The notes under the pieces were generated by a model. The model ran no database searches. It was not told the origin of the DNA and was given only the letters and a program-made list of their open reading frames with translations. From positions 1,829,001 to 1,893,000 of the forward strand of contig NZ_CP152050.1 in the NCBI RefSeq assembly GCF_038632915.1: a stretch of 64,000 nucleotides of DNA, read 5' to 3'. This document shows positions 9,016 through 18,150 of this stretch, in pieces (within the stretch, counting starts at the first letter, position 1; each line of letters begins with the position of its first letter). A program made the position numbers and the translations under genes. The DNA is from Paenisporosarcina sp. FSL H8-0542 (GTDB taxonomy: Bacteria; Bacillota; Bacilli; Bacillales_A; Planococcaceae).

Positions 9016-9975
9016 ATGAACATATTGATTCTTAGTTGTGGAACTAGGAATAAAATCGTTCAATACTTCAAAAAAGAGCTTGAAGGAATCGGCAAGGTCT
9101 ACGCGACAGATTGTAGTCCTCTCGCACCAGCACTTTATGATGCGGACCAGTACTTCATCGTTCCAAGGATGGATCATCAAGATTATTTAAGTACGATTCT
9201 AGCAATTTGTAAAAATAATGATGTCAAGGCTGTGTTTACGTTAATCGACCCGGAAATCAGTTTGTTAGCAAAACATCGAGAAGAATTTTTAAACGTAGGC
9301 ACCATCCCGATTGTGTCTGATTTAGAAAACGTTGAGATGTGCTTTGATAAGTTTTCGCTGAATACATTTCTAGTAAAAAACGGTTTTCATTCAATCAAAA
9401 GCTATATTGATAAAGAAGAATTTTATCGAAATGTGGATGCTGGGGTTGTAGATTTTCCCGTATTTGTTAAACCAGTAAAGGGCAGCGCAAGTATCAATAT
9501 CAATAAAGTGACATCAAAAGAGGAAGTTGAATTATTATTTAAAAACTATAAGAATATGATGATTCAGGAATTTATAGATGGGGTTGAAATCGGCGCGGAT
9601 GTGTATATAGATCTCCATTCAGGTGAACCCGTCGCCATTTTTACAAAAGAAAAGCTTGCGATGAGAGCAGGAGAAACGGATAAATCCATTTCTATCAAAG
9701 ACGAAAAACTGTTTGATCTCATTAAAGATTTTGTGAAAGTGATTGGTTTTAGAGGAATCATTGACATCGACATTTTTAAAGTAAATGGGGAATATATCAT
9801 TTCGGAAGTGAATCCACGTTTTGGTGGAGGTTACCCGCATGCCTATGAAAGTGGTGTCAACATACCGAAGATGATCGTCCATAATTTACACAATCAAGTG
9901 AATGAAAATGTCATTGGTCGGTACGAAGAACGTATTCGGATGATGAAATACAACGAAATCAAGATTATTAGATAA
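9016..9975 (+). CDS. ATP-grasp ligase (carbamoyl-phosphate-synthase-like)
   Basis: About 319 residues from ATG 9016, which has AGAGGAGC 7 bases upstream; the in-frame ATG 8998 would lie within that site. The N-terminal pre-ATP-grasp domain begins MNILILSCGTRNK. The ATP-grasp core shows FVKPVKGSAS, MIQEFIDGVEIG, the metal ligand stretch IDIDIFK and SEVNPRFGGGYP. Relatives in surface-glycan clusters join a carboxylate to an amine. Next to the decarboxylase-like gene at 7554 and the uronic-acid genes, formation of an amide on a uronic acid carboxyl is a reasonable guess. No specificity residues could be judged. Confidence 0.72.
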   Translation: MNILILSCGTRNKIVQYFKKELEGIGKVYATDCSPLAPALYDADQYFIVPRMDHQDYLSTILAICKNNDVKAVFTLIDPEISLLAKHREEFLNVGTIPIVSDLENVEMCFDKFSLNTFLVKNGFHSIKSYIDKEEFYRNVDAGVVDFPVFVKPVKGSASININKVTSKEEVELLFKNYKNMMIQEFIDGVEIGADVYIDLHSGEPVAIFTKEKLAMRAGETDKSISIKDEKLFDLIKDFVKVIGFRGIIDIDIFKVNGEYIISEVNPRFGGGYPHAYESGVNIPKMIVHNLHNQVNENVIGRYEERIRMMKYNEIKIIR

Positions 9976-10027
9976 CTAGATGTTGAGAATTCAGTGGTTT
10001 GGAACGAAGATGAAGGAGCTGTGGAAT

Positions 10028-10621
10028 ATGTACACAGTCAGTAATCTGAATCTGTTTTTTAAAAGACTGATTGATCTAGTTGGTAGTGGTTTAGGATTGC
10101 TATTGTTATCACCACTGATTGTTGTGATTGTCTTGCTTATGAAAATCACAATGCCTGGTCCCGTTTTTTTTAAGCAGGAAAGGGTGGGGAAAAGCGGGGT
10201 AGACTTCCATATATTTAAATTCCGAACGATGAAGGTTGACGTGGAAGCAGAGAGAAATTTAGATTTTTCAAAGGATGATAATCGAATTACTACATTAGGA
10301 AAATTTTTAAGAAGGACCAAAATAGACGAACTTCCGCAGCTTGTTAATGTTTTGGTAGGAGAGATGAGCTTAGTAGGACCTAGACCAACAGTTCATATAC
10401 AAGTGGAGGAATATACACCGATTCAGATGCAACGCCTTCAGATGAAACCAGGAATGACAGGTCTTGCCCAAGTGAACGGAAACAATTCTATATCATGGGA
10501 ACAACGAATTGAATACGATCTTTCATATATTCAAAATTATTCCATTTCACTCGATGTTAAAATCATCTGTAAAACAGTCGCGATTGTTTTATTTGGTGAA
10601 GAGAAATATAAAAGAGGTTAA
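10028..10621 (+). CDS. Undecaprenyl-phosphate sugar phosphotransferase, short form
   Basis: About 197 residues. ATG 10028 has AAGGAG at 10013-10018 and is preferred over ATG 9980. One hydrophobic span (GLGLLLLSPLIVVIVLLMK) is followed by the catalytic core: GPVFFKQERVGKSG, FKFRTM, KIDELPQL and GEMSLVGPRPT, all hallmarks of the bacterial sugar-transferase family. These enzymes start repeat-unit synthesis by moving a sugar-1-phosphate to undecaprenyl phosphate. The protein lacks the extra four spans of WbaP/WcaJ and resembles the EpsL/PglC-like monotopic form. The donor could be a diNAc-bacillosamine-like or diamino sugar, or a hexose; this is not resolved. Confidence 0.85.
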   Translation: MYTVSNLNLFFKRLIDLVGSGLGLLLLSPLIVVIVLLMKITMPGPVFFKQERVGKSGVDFHIFKFRTMKVDVEAERNLDFSKDDNRITTLGKFLRRTKIDELPQLVNVLVGEMSLVGPRPTVHIQVEEYTPIQMQRLQMKPGMTGLAQVNGNNSISWEQRIEYDLSYIQNYSISLDVKIICKTVAIVLFGEEKYKRG

Positions 10622-10675
10622 TTCTAAGAGCGCAATTCGACGATTAAATTGTTTTAAAACGGTAAGGAGATGGAA

Positions 10676-11575
10676 ATGAAGACAATCCTAATTGGCTCTG
10701 TTGATTCAAGTAAAGTGGTACTTGAAGAAATGATTAGACTGAACTTTCCCGTGGATCTCGTATTTTCATTGGATGAAAAATATTCAAAAAATGTTTCTGG
10801 ATATGAGCCAATTCATGAGTTGGCCGAAGCTCATCACATTCCATTTCGGAAGTTTAGAAATATAAACGAAGATCTCTATGTGAAAGAGATTACTGATCAC
10901 CATCCAGATTATATTTTTGTGGTCGGATTGTCCCAACTCATAAAACCAGAAATTATTCATGCTGCAAGAATTGGAACAATCGGATTTCATCCCACTCCCC
11001 TTCCAAAATTCAGAGGAAGAGCCGCTTTAGTTTGGCAAGTCTTATTAGGCGTACGAGAAACAAAATGCTCTCTATTTTTTATAGATGAAGGCATGGACTC
11101 TGGCGATATTGTTGCACAGGAAGTGTATGTAATTGAAGATTCTGATTATGCGATTGATGTTCAAGAAAAGAGTAATGAAGCGCTTCAACGCATGATGCAT
11201 CGGGTGCTACCTCAGATGTTGGATGGAACCGTTACATCGGTTAAACAGAATGAGGAAGAAGCGACCTATCTACTAAAGAGAACACCTGAAGATGGACGAA
11301 TCGATTGGCAAGAACCTGTAGAAGCAATTCAACGATTAATAAGGGCGGTTTCAAAACCATACCCAGGTGCTTTTTCTCATTATAATGGTCAGCATAAATT
11401 GATCTTTTGGCGAGCGGATTATTTGGAAAATAAAAAATATGTCGGGATACCGGGGCAAATTGCACAAATTACGAGCGACTATATCGATATTGTTTGTAAA
11501 GGTGGGCTACTTCGAGTTACCGAGTTTGAGAATATTGATGTTGTGCAAATGAGAGCGGGCTATAAATTTAAGTGA
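10676..11575 (+). CDS. Formyltransferase-family protein (sugar N-formyltransferase-like)
   Basis: About 299 residues. ATG 10676 lies 7 bases after AAGGAG and is preferred over ATG 10670. The N-terminal domain is of the methionyl-tRNA formyltransferase type, with GFHPTPLPKFRGRAA and DEGMDSGDIV; the second carries the catalytic Asp. In Fmt the first motif has Asn two residues before His (N-x-H). Here that position is Gly (G-F-H), so one member of the Asn-His-Asp set is missing, as in a subgroup often found beside PIG-L deacetylases. The adjacent PIG-L gene suggests deacetylation followed by formylation of an amino sugar. The cofactor is presumably 10-formyl-tetrahydrofolate. Confidence 0.72.
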   Translation: MKTILIGSVDSSKVVLEEMIRLNFPVDLVFSLDEKYSKNVSGYEPIHELAEAHHIPFRKFRNINEDLYVKEITDHHPDYIFVVGLSQLIKPEIIHAARIGTIGFHPTPLPKFRGRAALVWQVLLGVRETKCSLFFIDEGMDSGDIVAQEVYVIEDSDYAIDVQEKSNEALQRMMHRVLPQMLDGTVTSVKQNEEEATYLLKRTPEDGRIDWQEPVEAIQRLIRAVSKPYPGAFSHYNGQHKLIFWRADYLENKKYVGIPGQIAQITSDYIDIVCKGGLLRVTEFENIDVVQMRAGYKFK

Positions 11576-11616
11576 TATTTCCCTTGGAAAGTTAAGAAAC
11601 AATCAGAGGTGAATGG

Positions 11617-12267
11617 ATGAAGGTGTTGGTATTTGCACCACACAATGATGATGAGGTATTAGGTGTTGGCGGCACGATTGCGAAGTATGCAGCGCAAGGT
11701 CATGAAGTGTTTATTTGTGAGGTCACTAAAAGTAATACAGATGAAGAGATCAAAGAAGAACGTTCAGAAGCATTAGCTGCTCATCACCTATTAGGTGTTA
11801 AGGAAACAATCTTTTTAGATTTTCCCATTGTGACTTTAAGAGAAACTCCTTTAGTGAAAATAAATGCTGAATTTCTAAAAGTTGTGGAAGATATTCGACC
11901 AAACATTGCATTTATTCCTCATAAAGGTGATATGCATATGGACCATACAGTTGTCTCTCACAGTGCAATGGTTGCATTAAGACCAATTAATGGCATTAAG
12001 GTGGAGAATATTTATGCATATGAAACCCTTTCAGAAACAGAATGGAATCTTCCCACAGTAGACAATGCCTATATGCCAAATGTATGGAGTGATATCTCGA
12101 AATTCATCGACATAAAGAAAGAAGCAATGAACTGTTATCAATCACAACTAAAACAACCGCCTCATCCTCGAACACTTGAAATCATTGAAGCATTGGCAAA
12201 GCTTAGAGGCTCAACAGTTGGTGTACCATTTGCGGAAAGTTTTATGTTAGTTAGAAGATTAATTTAA
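11617..12267 (+). CDS. PIG-L family (LmbE-like) deacetylase
   Basis: A 216-residue protein with the zinc motif APHNDDE at residues 7-13 (family consensus AHPDDE) and HKGDMHMDHTVV at about residue 105, carrying the further His/Asp ligands. PIG-L enzymes remove acetyl groups from N-acetylglucosaminyl compounds. The gene follows the formyltransferase in the same direction with a 41-base gap and is the last intact gene of the polysaccharide cluster. The sugar substrate is unknown. Confidence 0.82.
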   Translation: MKVLVFAPHNDDEVLGVGGTIAKYAAQGHEVFICEVTKSNTDEEIKEERSEALAAHHLLGVKETIFLDFPIVTLRETPLVKINAEFLKVVEDIRPNIAFIPHKGDMHMDHTVVSHSAMVALRPINGIKVENIYAYETLSETEWNLPTVDNAYMPNVWSDISKFIDIKKEAMNCYQSQLKQPPHPRTLEIIEALAKLRGSTVGVPFAESFMLVRRLI

Positions 12268-12288
12268 TTTTTTTTCTTAAACGGCTAA

Positions 12289-12486
12289 ACCAGCACAATT
12301 GAATGGTATGATTTTTCAGGTATATTTATAGATCCACATAAAGAGCAAGAACAGAACATTAATGAGTTTAAAAGAAGCTTTGGTGGACAAGAAGTTGACG
12401 AGATAAAAGTGCTTAAAGCTCATAGTTTAAAAGGGGAAATATTCCTTCTATATGGAGGAATAAGCTTGAATATTTACGGGCAATAA
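12289..12486 (+). pseudogene. C-terminal remnant of a FemAB/GNAT-like acyltransferase
   Basis: This frame is open from a stop at 12286 to TAA 12484 and has no start. It encodes EWYDFSGI, FKRSFGG and a short C-terminal beta segment, which matches the ends of FemAB/BioF2-like transferases such as the gene at 2912. Everything upstream of this C-terminus is gone. It marks the decayed right edge of the polysaccharide cluster. Confidence 0.55.
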
Positions 12487-14196
<1,710 letters not shown>

Positions 14197-14223
14197 TCAT
14201 TTTACACAAGGCAATGTCAGTAT

Positions 14224-14252
14224 TTGATACACAGCTAAGAAATTGGTATACT
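14224..14252 (+). promoter_or_regulatory. Strong sigma-A promoter for the antisense RNA
   Basis: TTGATA (14224-14229) and TATACT (14247-14252) are separated by exactly 17 bases. The start of transcription would be near 14259. No LexA-like box is present, so this promoter is probably constitutive, as expected of a type I antitoxin. Confidence 0.68.
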
Positions 14253-14270
14253 GATTGTAAGATATGAGTA

Positions 14271-14308
14271 AAATAAAAAAGATCGCTGGTGCGCTAACAC
14301 CAACGATC
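14271..14308 (-). terminator. Rho-independent terminator of the toxin mRNA
   Basis: The stem GATCGTTGGTG/CACCAGCGATC (one mismatch) has a 6-base loop and is followed on the - strand by TTTTTTATTT. It ends a transcript started near 14533, giving a toxin mRNA of about 260 nt. Confidence 0.75.
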
Positions 14309-14356
14309 GACGTAATAGCAGGTTCCCATCAAGGGGATTGGCTACAAAATGGTAGG

Positions 14357-14400
14357 AATAACCCATCTGAGCGGCTAACTCAAGGATGGGTTATTTTTTA
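14357..14400 (+). terminator. Terminator of the antisense RNA, overlapping the toxin stop codon
   Basis: AATAACCCATC (14357-14367) pairs with GATGGGTTATT (14385-14395). An inner TGAG/CTCA stem extends the hairpin, and the sequence then runs into TTTTTTA. The toxin's stop and last two Lys codons lie within this element on the opposite strand. Confidence 0.8.
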
Positions 14401-14474
14401 TGGTTAAAAGACAGAATTGACACAATCAATGCTGCGAACGATAATGCAAACATTAATGCTTCAAATACTGACAT
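14391..14474 (-). CDS. 27-residue holin-like membrane peptide (type I toxin)
   Basis: This tiny gene reads MSVFEALMFALSFAALIVSI and ends SFNHKK. It has one hydrophobic helix and a positively charged tail, as in the putative holin-like toxin family of Firmicutes (TxpA/BsrG-like type I toxins). GAAAGGGGGTGG lies just upstream as a ribosome site. Such peptides insert in the membrane and halt growth when over-produced. Transcription probably starts at an extended -10 promoter (14540-14548), and the mRNA ends at 14271. An antisense RNA covers its 3' half. Family assignment is by recognition; the toxic effect is inferred. Confidence 0.7.
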   Translation of the reverse strand: MSVFEALMFALSFAALIVSILSFNHKK

Positions 14475-14539
14475 GGCACCACCCCCTTTCTAACGGGAGT
14501 GAGCCAACCACCCTTGAGTACCTATTCTATTACCTTGCT

Positions 14540-14560
14540 ATTATAACATACGTATGTTCG
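14540..14560 (-). promoter_or_regulatory. Extended -10 promoter with palindromic, LexA-like operator, toxin side
   Basis: On the - strand, CGAACATACGTATG (14560-14547) is followed after one base by TATAAT (14545-14540), with TGT before it giving an extended -10 (TGnTATAAT). The -35 is poor. AACATACGTATGTT (14545-14558) is a perfect 14-bp palindrome. Compared with the Bacillus LexA consensus one half-site (CGAAC) is perfect and the other (GTAT against GTTC) is degenerate, 12 of 14 overall. The box-to-TATAAT layout mirrors that at 14144-14163. Confidence 0.5.
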
Positions 14561-14619
14561 TAGTTAGAGGAGCCAATGGAACCTTTTTTAATACGTGATT
14601 TCCCACAATTTATTACTTA

Positions 14620-15432
14620 CTATTTCTTCTTCCCTATATAAAGCAAATGCGAAGAAACGCCTAACATATGCGGATTACTCGCTGTTTCTTTCAGAAGCTC
14701 CAGCAATTGAGTGTACTCTTCATCCCCACGATTTCTCCAATAATCCCATTGTTCGCTCGTCAAAAGCGTTCCAATATTGGTCGATCCAATCAAATCCAAA
14801 GTCTCAAACCCTTGGGACTCCATAAATGGTTTAATATCCTCTACATTAAAGTAATATGCTCCCGTAAACCGGCCTTCATCGCTATGATTAAACTCACCGG
14901 TCTTCATGAATTCCACTATCGCATCCATCTTATCGTTTGGACTCCAGTTCCAAGGATTCATTAAAGAGGTCAGGACATGCTTGCTTCTTGGCATAAAGGC
15001 AACAAACACAATACCTTCCTGTTTGGTCACGCGGTACAGTTCCTGAATCGCTTTTTGTCGGTCATCTTCTTTTTGCAAATGGTACATAGGTCCAAGCGCA
15101 AGTGCAGCATCAAATTTCTCATCAGCCAAAACAGACAGATCTCTGGCGTCGGCCACGTGAAAACCTTTAAAGTGTGCATCTAGATCCATTTCTATTGCTT
15201 TATCTTGAGCAACTTCAACCAATCTAGGGACTAAATCCGTCAATGTCACTTCATACCCTTGGTGTGCCAACCTCATGGCATATTTTCCAGGTCCCGCTCC
15301 GTTATCCAGCACACTGCCTGTTGCCGGCATATATTTCTGAATGAAATGCCAATTAATCTGAAACTCTAATGGTTCTCGGTCAAGTCTTCCCCATTCATCA
15401 AACTTGGAATAGTACTCAATAATTTTACTCAT
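14620..15432 (-). CDS. SAM-dependent methyltransferase, class I
   Basis: About 270 residues from ATG 15432 with AGGGGATT 8 bases upstream; an earlier in-frame start at 15456 would lie before that site. The SAM-binding motif I reads VLDNGAGPGKYA at about residue 42, followed by the acidic loop (TLTDLVPRLVEVA) and ALALGPMYHL as motif IV. The substrate cannot be deduced. It is the second gene after the T-box leader at 15985-16245 and lies 24 bases behind the acetyltransferase, so the two are probably co-transcribed and answer to uncharged tRNA. Confidence 0.78.
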   Translation of the reverse strand: MSKIIEYYSKFDEWGRLDREPLEFQINWHFIQKYMPATGSVLDNGAGPGKYAMRLAHQGYEVTLTDLVPRLVEVAQDKAIEMDLDAHFKGFHVADARDLSVLADEKFDAALALGPMYHLQKEDDRQKAIQELYRVTKQEGIVFVAFMPRSKHVLTSLMNPWNWSPNDKMDAIVEFMKTGEFNHSDEGRFTGAYYFNVEDIKPFMESQGFETLDLIGSTNIGTLLTSEQWDYWRNRGDEEYTQLLELLKETASNPHMLGVSSHLLYIGKKK

Positions 15433-15456
15433 TTTCAAATCCCCTTTTTTGATCAC

Positions 15457-15966
15457 TTATATGTTTCCCCAACCATACCCTATTAAATTTAACTGTTTGC
15501 CGCCGATTGTAATGTCTTTTTGGTTTTCAATGACTTTGGCACCCATTGCTTCGTAGAAATATTTTGAAGGATTATCTTCCAATACCCATACGAGCGCGGA
15601 TGTCATATTATTTTCCTTAAGCTTCAAAAAGACTTGTTGCAGCAATTGCCTGCCCATTCCTATGCCTTGAAATTCTTCCAAGATATATAGCGTCGTAATA
15701 TCAGCCATATAACCTGGATATTCTCCTGACTTTTCTTTTCCACCATCAGTAAAACCAACGATTTTCCCGTCCAGTTCAGCTACGAACACATAATTAGTTT
15801 CGTTTGAAATATTTTGAATCCACAGCTGGGTACGATTTTCATAGGAGAGTTTATTCAAAAACACTTCCGGGACGATGTCTTTATAAGTAGTTCTCCAGCA
15901 ATCCACATGCACACGTGCGATCCCTTCTGCATCCGTAACGTTAGCCTCTCTGATTATCATCTTCAT
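15457..15966 (-). CDS. GNAT family N-acetyltransferase
   Basis: About 169 residues; ATG 15966 or ATG 15960 both suit the site GGGAAGGAA. It begins MIIREANVTDAEGIARVHVDCWRT as in common GNAT enzymes. The acetyl-CoA-binding motif is seen at about residue 90, LEEFQGIGMGRQLLQ (Q-x-x-G-x-G/A), and NPSKYFYEAMGAK is near the C-terminus. The acceptor is unknown. It is the first gene behind a T-box leader, an unusual place for a GNAT. Confidence 0.8.
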   Translation of the reverse strand: MKMIIREANVTDAEGIARVHVDCWRTTYKDIVPEVFLNKLSYENRTQLWIQNISNETNYVFVAELDGKIVGFTDGGKEKSGEYPGYMADITTLYILEEFQGIGMGRQLLQQVFLKLKENNMTSALVWVLEDNPSKYFYEAMGAKVIENQKDITIGGKQLNLIGYGWGNI

Positions 15967-15984
15967 CGTTCCTTCCCTTTTTTT

Positions 15985-16245
15985 AGACGCAAAAAAACCC
16001 ATCGCTCAAAAGAGACGACAGGTTTACCCTTCGTGGTACCACTCTTATTGGTTTGCAAACTGAACAAACCTTCTTAAGACTTTATTACGGAAGTGAACCG
16101 TTCAGACCTACATGTCAGCCTGACCTCTCATAAGCGAGTTGGGGAGTTTATTGACTGTCTTTCACCGACCGACAGCTCTCTGAGCAATAAATATTCCTTA
16201 ATACTCTTAATCTCTGAGTTTAATTTATGGGAAAATTTTCTTAAT
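15985..16245 (-). promoter_or_regulatory. T-box riboswitch, probably leucine-responsive
   Basis: Read on the - strand, this leader has an AGAGAG box and GGTCGGTGAAAG loop (16180-16150 region), the T-box core AGTGGTACCACG (16043-16032) and a terminator (16025-15991) ending in seven U. TTTATTG and CAATAAA close the upper part of Stem I, leaving CTC after AA as the best specifier. CTC is the Leu specifier of Bacillus ilv-leu and leuS leaders. The T-box UGGUACC would pair a tRNA with discriminator A, which fits Leu and not Ser. The controlled genes are the acetyltransferase and methyltransferase at 15966-14620. Confidence 0.82.
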
Positions 16246-16370
16246 GATACAATTGTTGAAATATTTAGTCAAGAATTTTTTTTAGAAAATCAATAATTCC
16301 AAAACAACGAAACCTTCCAGTCTGTTCCTGCGTACACTTAAATAGGAGTTCGAAGGACGGTAAGAAAATA

Positions 16371-16973
16371 ATGAAAATCAATAAAATTAAATCTCTACTG
16401 CCAGCAAGCCTTTTGGTCAGCACCTTTTTGTTTATATGGATGTCAGGTCTACTGGGCACATGGACAACAGGCATGCCGTTTATTGTTGGCGACACGAAGA
16501 AATATCATGATGAAAAAGGTCACACTGTCAAAGGTACCTACTCACTAACCGTAGATCTCACCAATTTGGAAAGTAATCTTGGCAAAGATTTGTACAATGA
16601 TGGAACTCACCGCATTTATGTGACCCACATTCGAACGTCTGATCATGATGGTGTGTATGAAATTATTTTCAGATCAAGTGGAACATATTCGCAGAGTGGA
16701 GCTTCACTAATCTCAGGAATTCATCATGCCGGGATAAATGGAAATACATTTACATCCGAAATGTCTGCAAAAATGTCTACAGAAATTGATGGTAAGACCT
16801 ATGAAAACTACCCTTTAAGTACGAGTGGGATCAATTTTAGAGACGGCGATGAATTTGGATTTTATACTGGCCCAACAGATGTCCAAGAAACTGATGGTAA
16901 TATTCCGGGTGAAGTAGAATCGATGAAAATTACCGTAAGCAATCTTTATCAAAACCTCTGGAGCAAGAAGTAA
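16371..16973 (+). CDS. Uncharacterised membrane-anchored or secreted protein
   Basis: 200 residues. A hydrophobic N-terminal stretch (LLPASLLVSTFLFIWMSGLLG) follows a Lys-rich start and looks like a signal anchor. The rest appears beta-rich and outside the cell, with repeated Thr/Ser and no Cys. No family was recognised. GAAGGACGG lies before the ATG. It converges with the gene at 16991, leaving only 17 bases between the two stops. Confidence 0.55.
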   Translation: MKINKIKSLLPASLLVSTFLFIWMSGLLGTWTTGMPFIVGDTKKYHDEKGHTVKGTYSLTVDLTNLESNLGKDLYNDGTHRIYVTHIRTSDHDGVYEIIFRSSGTYSQSGASLISGIHHAGINGNTFTSEMSAKMSTEIDGKTYENYPLSTSGINFRDGDEFGFYTGPTDVQETDGNIPGEVESMKITVSNLYQNLWSKK

Positions 16974-16990
16974 TCACGATTTAAAGACAA

Positions 16991-17836
16991 TTAACATCTT
17001 TCTGCAACATGTTCTGCTTCATCGTGCAGCCCCATTGAAGTCAGCAATTCCTGTATCAATTCCCAGACCGCTTCATCATAACCAGATGTCACGATGTACC
17101 AATAATTTGCATTACGGATGAATGCCAGCTTTTCTAATTCATTGGCTTGACTCAAAAATAGACGCATTCGTTTCATTTCCTTTTCATCGCACTTTCGTTC
17201 TTCAGAAAAAGTGAAGCTCGCTTTTGAAGTCGTTTCCGAATTTTGATCCGTCACGCCGAGTCCATCCAAAGTAGCCATATGGATAGACTCAGCTCTTTCT
17301 TTTTTCACTTCATGTAAATAACTGACTACATCCACTTTCTTTGTCCCAAAAACTTCACGACAACGGGTAAGAATACGCTCTCGATCTTTTTTCCATTTTC
17401 TTGGCGCATCTTTCCCGAATTCTTTTGCCAGTTCTTGAGCTTGTTGTTCATTCTCATAACTCCATATGGTTTCCAACATCTCCACATAGGGTACTGAAAA
17501 AGCCAAATCTAAAAACTCTCGAATATTCCTTGCCATGTATCGAATCGGCGGATCATTGGTTGGCGTTACACATACAATTGGGGCTTCGGTTAAATCTGAT
17601 AAGGAATGAAAATCAGTCAAAAACCCGAAATGAATTCCATCACCGCCAGTGCTAGCAAACGCAATTAAATCAGGAGGCGTAATCGCATAAGGATCAAATT
17701 GGTTGAATGGTTGAAAACCAATTTGACTAAGTGAAAGGCCTTTTTCCGCAAACTCTTCTTCCAGTTGGAACAATTGATGGATTTCACGTGGTATTTCATA
17801 GGAACCATATGATTCTTTCAATTCAACATTCCCCAT
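16991..17836 (-). CDS. SUKH/SMI1-KNR4-like protein of unknown function
   Basis: 281 residues, no signal peptide. The segment FASTGGDGIHFGFLTDF (about residues 60-76) resembles the beta-sheet core of SMI1/KNR4 (SUKH) domains, often immunity proteins for contact-dependent toxins in other bacteria. The C-terminal half is helical and charged. No partner toxin gene is beside it, so an immunity role is not supported by context. GGGGGAAGAG precedes the start. Confidence 0.45.
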   Translation of the reverse strand: MGNVELKESYGSYEIPREIHQLFQLEEEFAEKGLSLSQIGFQPFNQFDPYAITPPDLIAFASTGGDGIHFGFLTDFHSLSDLTEAPIVCVTPTNDPPIRYMARNIREFLDLAFSVPYVEMLETIWSYENEQQAQELAKEFGKDAPRKWKKDRERILTRCREVFGTKKVDVVSYLHEVKKERAESIHMATLDGLGVTDQNSETTSKASFTFSEERKCDEKEMKRMRLFLSQANELEKLAFIRNANYWYIVTSGYDEAVWELIQELLTSMGLHDEAEHVAERC

Positions 17837-17917
17837 TGAACTCTTCCCCCTATCTTCGTCCTTTTACATTTGTTCGATGAATTAACTGGTTAATCCTGCA
17901 TTTTATGGAAAACAAAA

Positions 17918-17949
17918 AACAGGAAAGAATGGGTTATCTCTTTCCTGTT
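17918..17949 (-). terminator. Rho-independent terminator
   Basis: AACAGGAAAGA pairs with TCTTTCCTGTT across a 10-base loop, followed on the - strand by TTTTTTGTTTT. Together with 18018-18056 it insulates the sigma/anti-sigma unit from the gene at 17836. Confidence 0.7.
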
Positions 17950-18017
17950 ACATAAAATGTTCTTGTTGGGGTCCCTTCAGGAAAATGCAGATTTTCAACG
18001 TTAAGAAAATATAATGT

Positions 18018-18056
18018 GAAAAAGCCGCATTCCAATGGCTATGGAATCCGGCTTTC
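18018..18056 (-). terminator. Terminator of the sigma/DUF4179 operon
   Basis: GAAAGCCGGATTCC pairs with GGAATGCGGCTTTTTC on the - strand, with a short loop. The T-run is part of the downstream arm. Confidence 0.65.
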
Positions 18057-18150
18057 ATGACGTTTTTTAATAAAACCCGTTATTCAACTATCGCGTGTTC
18101 GTTAGCTTAAGGTACTTCCGCGATATGAGTAAACAAAGCAAACGAGGTCA

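Larger units (their letters stand above)
14259..14400 (+). ncRNA. Predicted antitoxin RNA (RatA-like), convergent with the toxin mRNA
   Basis: The RNA is defined by the promoter at 14224-14252 and the strong terminator at 14357-14400, giving about 140 nt. It contains no credible open frame. It is complementary to the 3' part of the toxin transcript, including the last codons and stop, which is the arrangement of B. subtilis txpA/RatA. It should pair with the toxin mRNA and cause its decay or block its use. Confidence 0.6.

Noticed and set aside
15985-16245. Serine T-box (TCC specifier)
   Set aside because: TCC is a frame shift away from CTC in the same loop, but the UGGUACC box calls for a discriminator A, which fits tRNA-Leu and not tRNA-Ser.
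16093-16296. 67-codon open frame on the + strand
   Set aside because: It lies antisense to the T-box leader, whose conserved elements explain the sequence.
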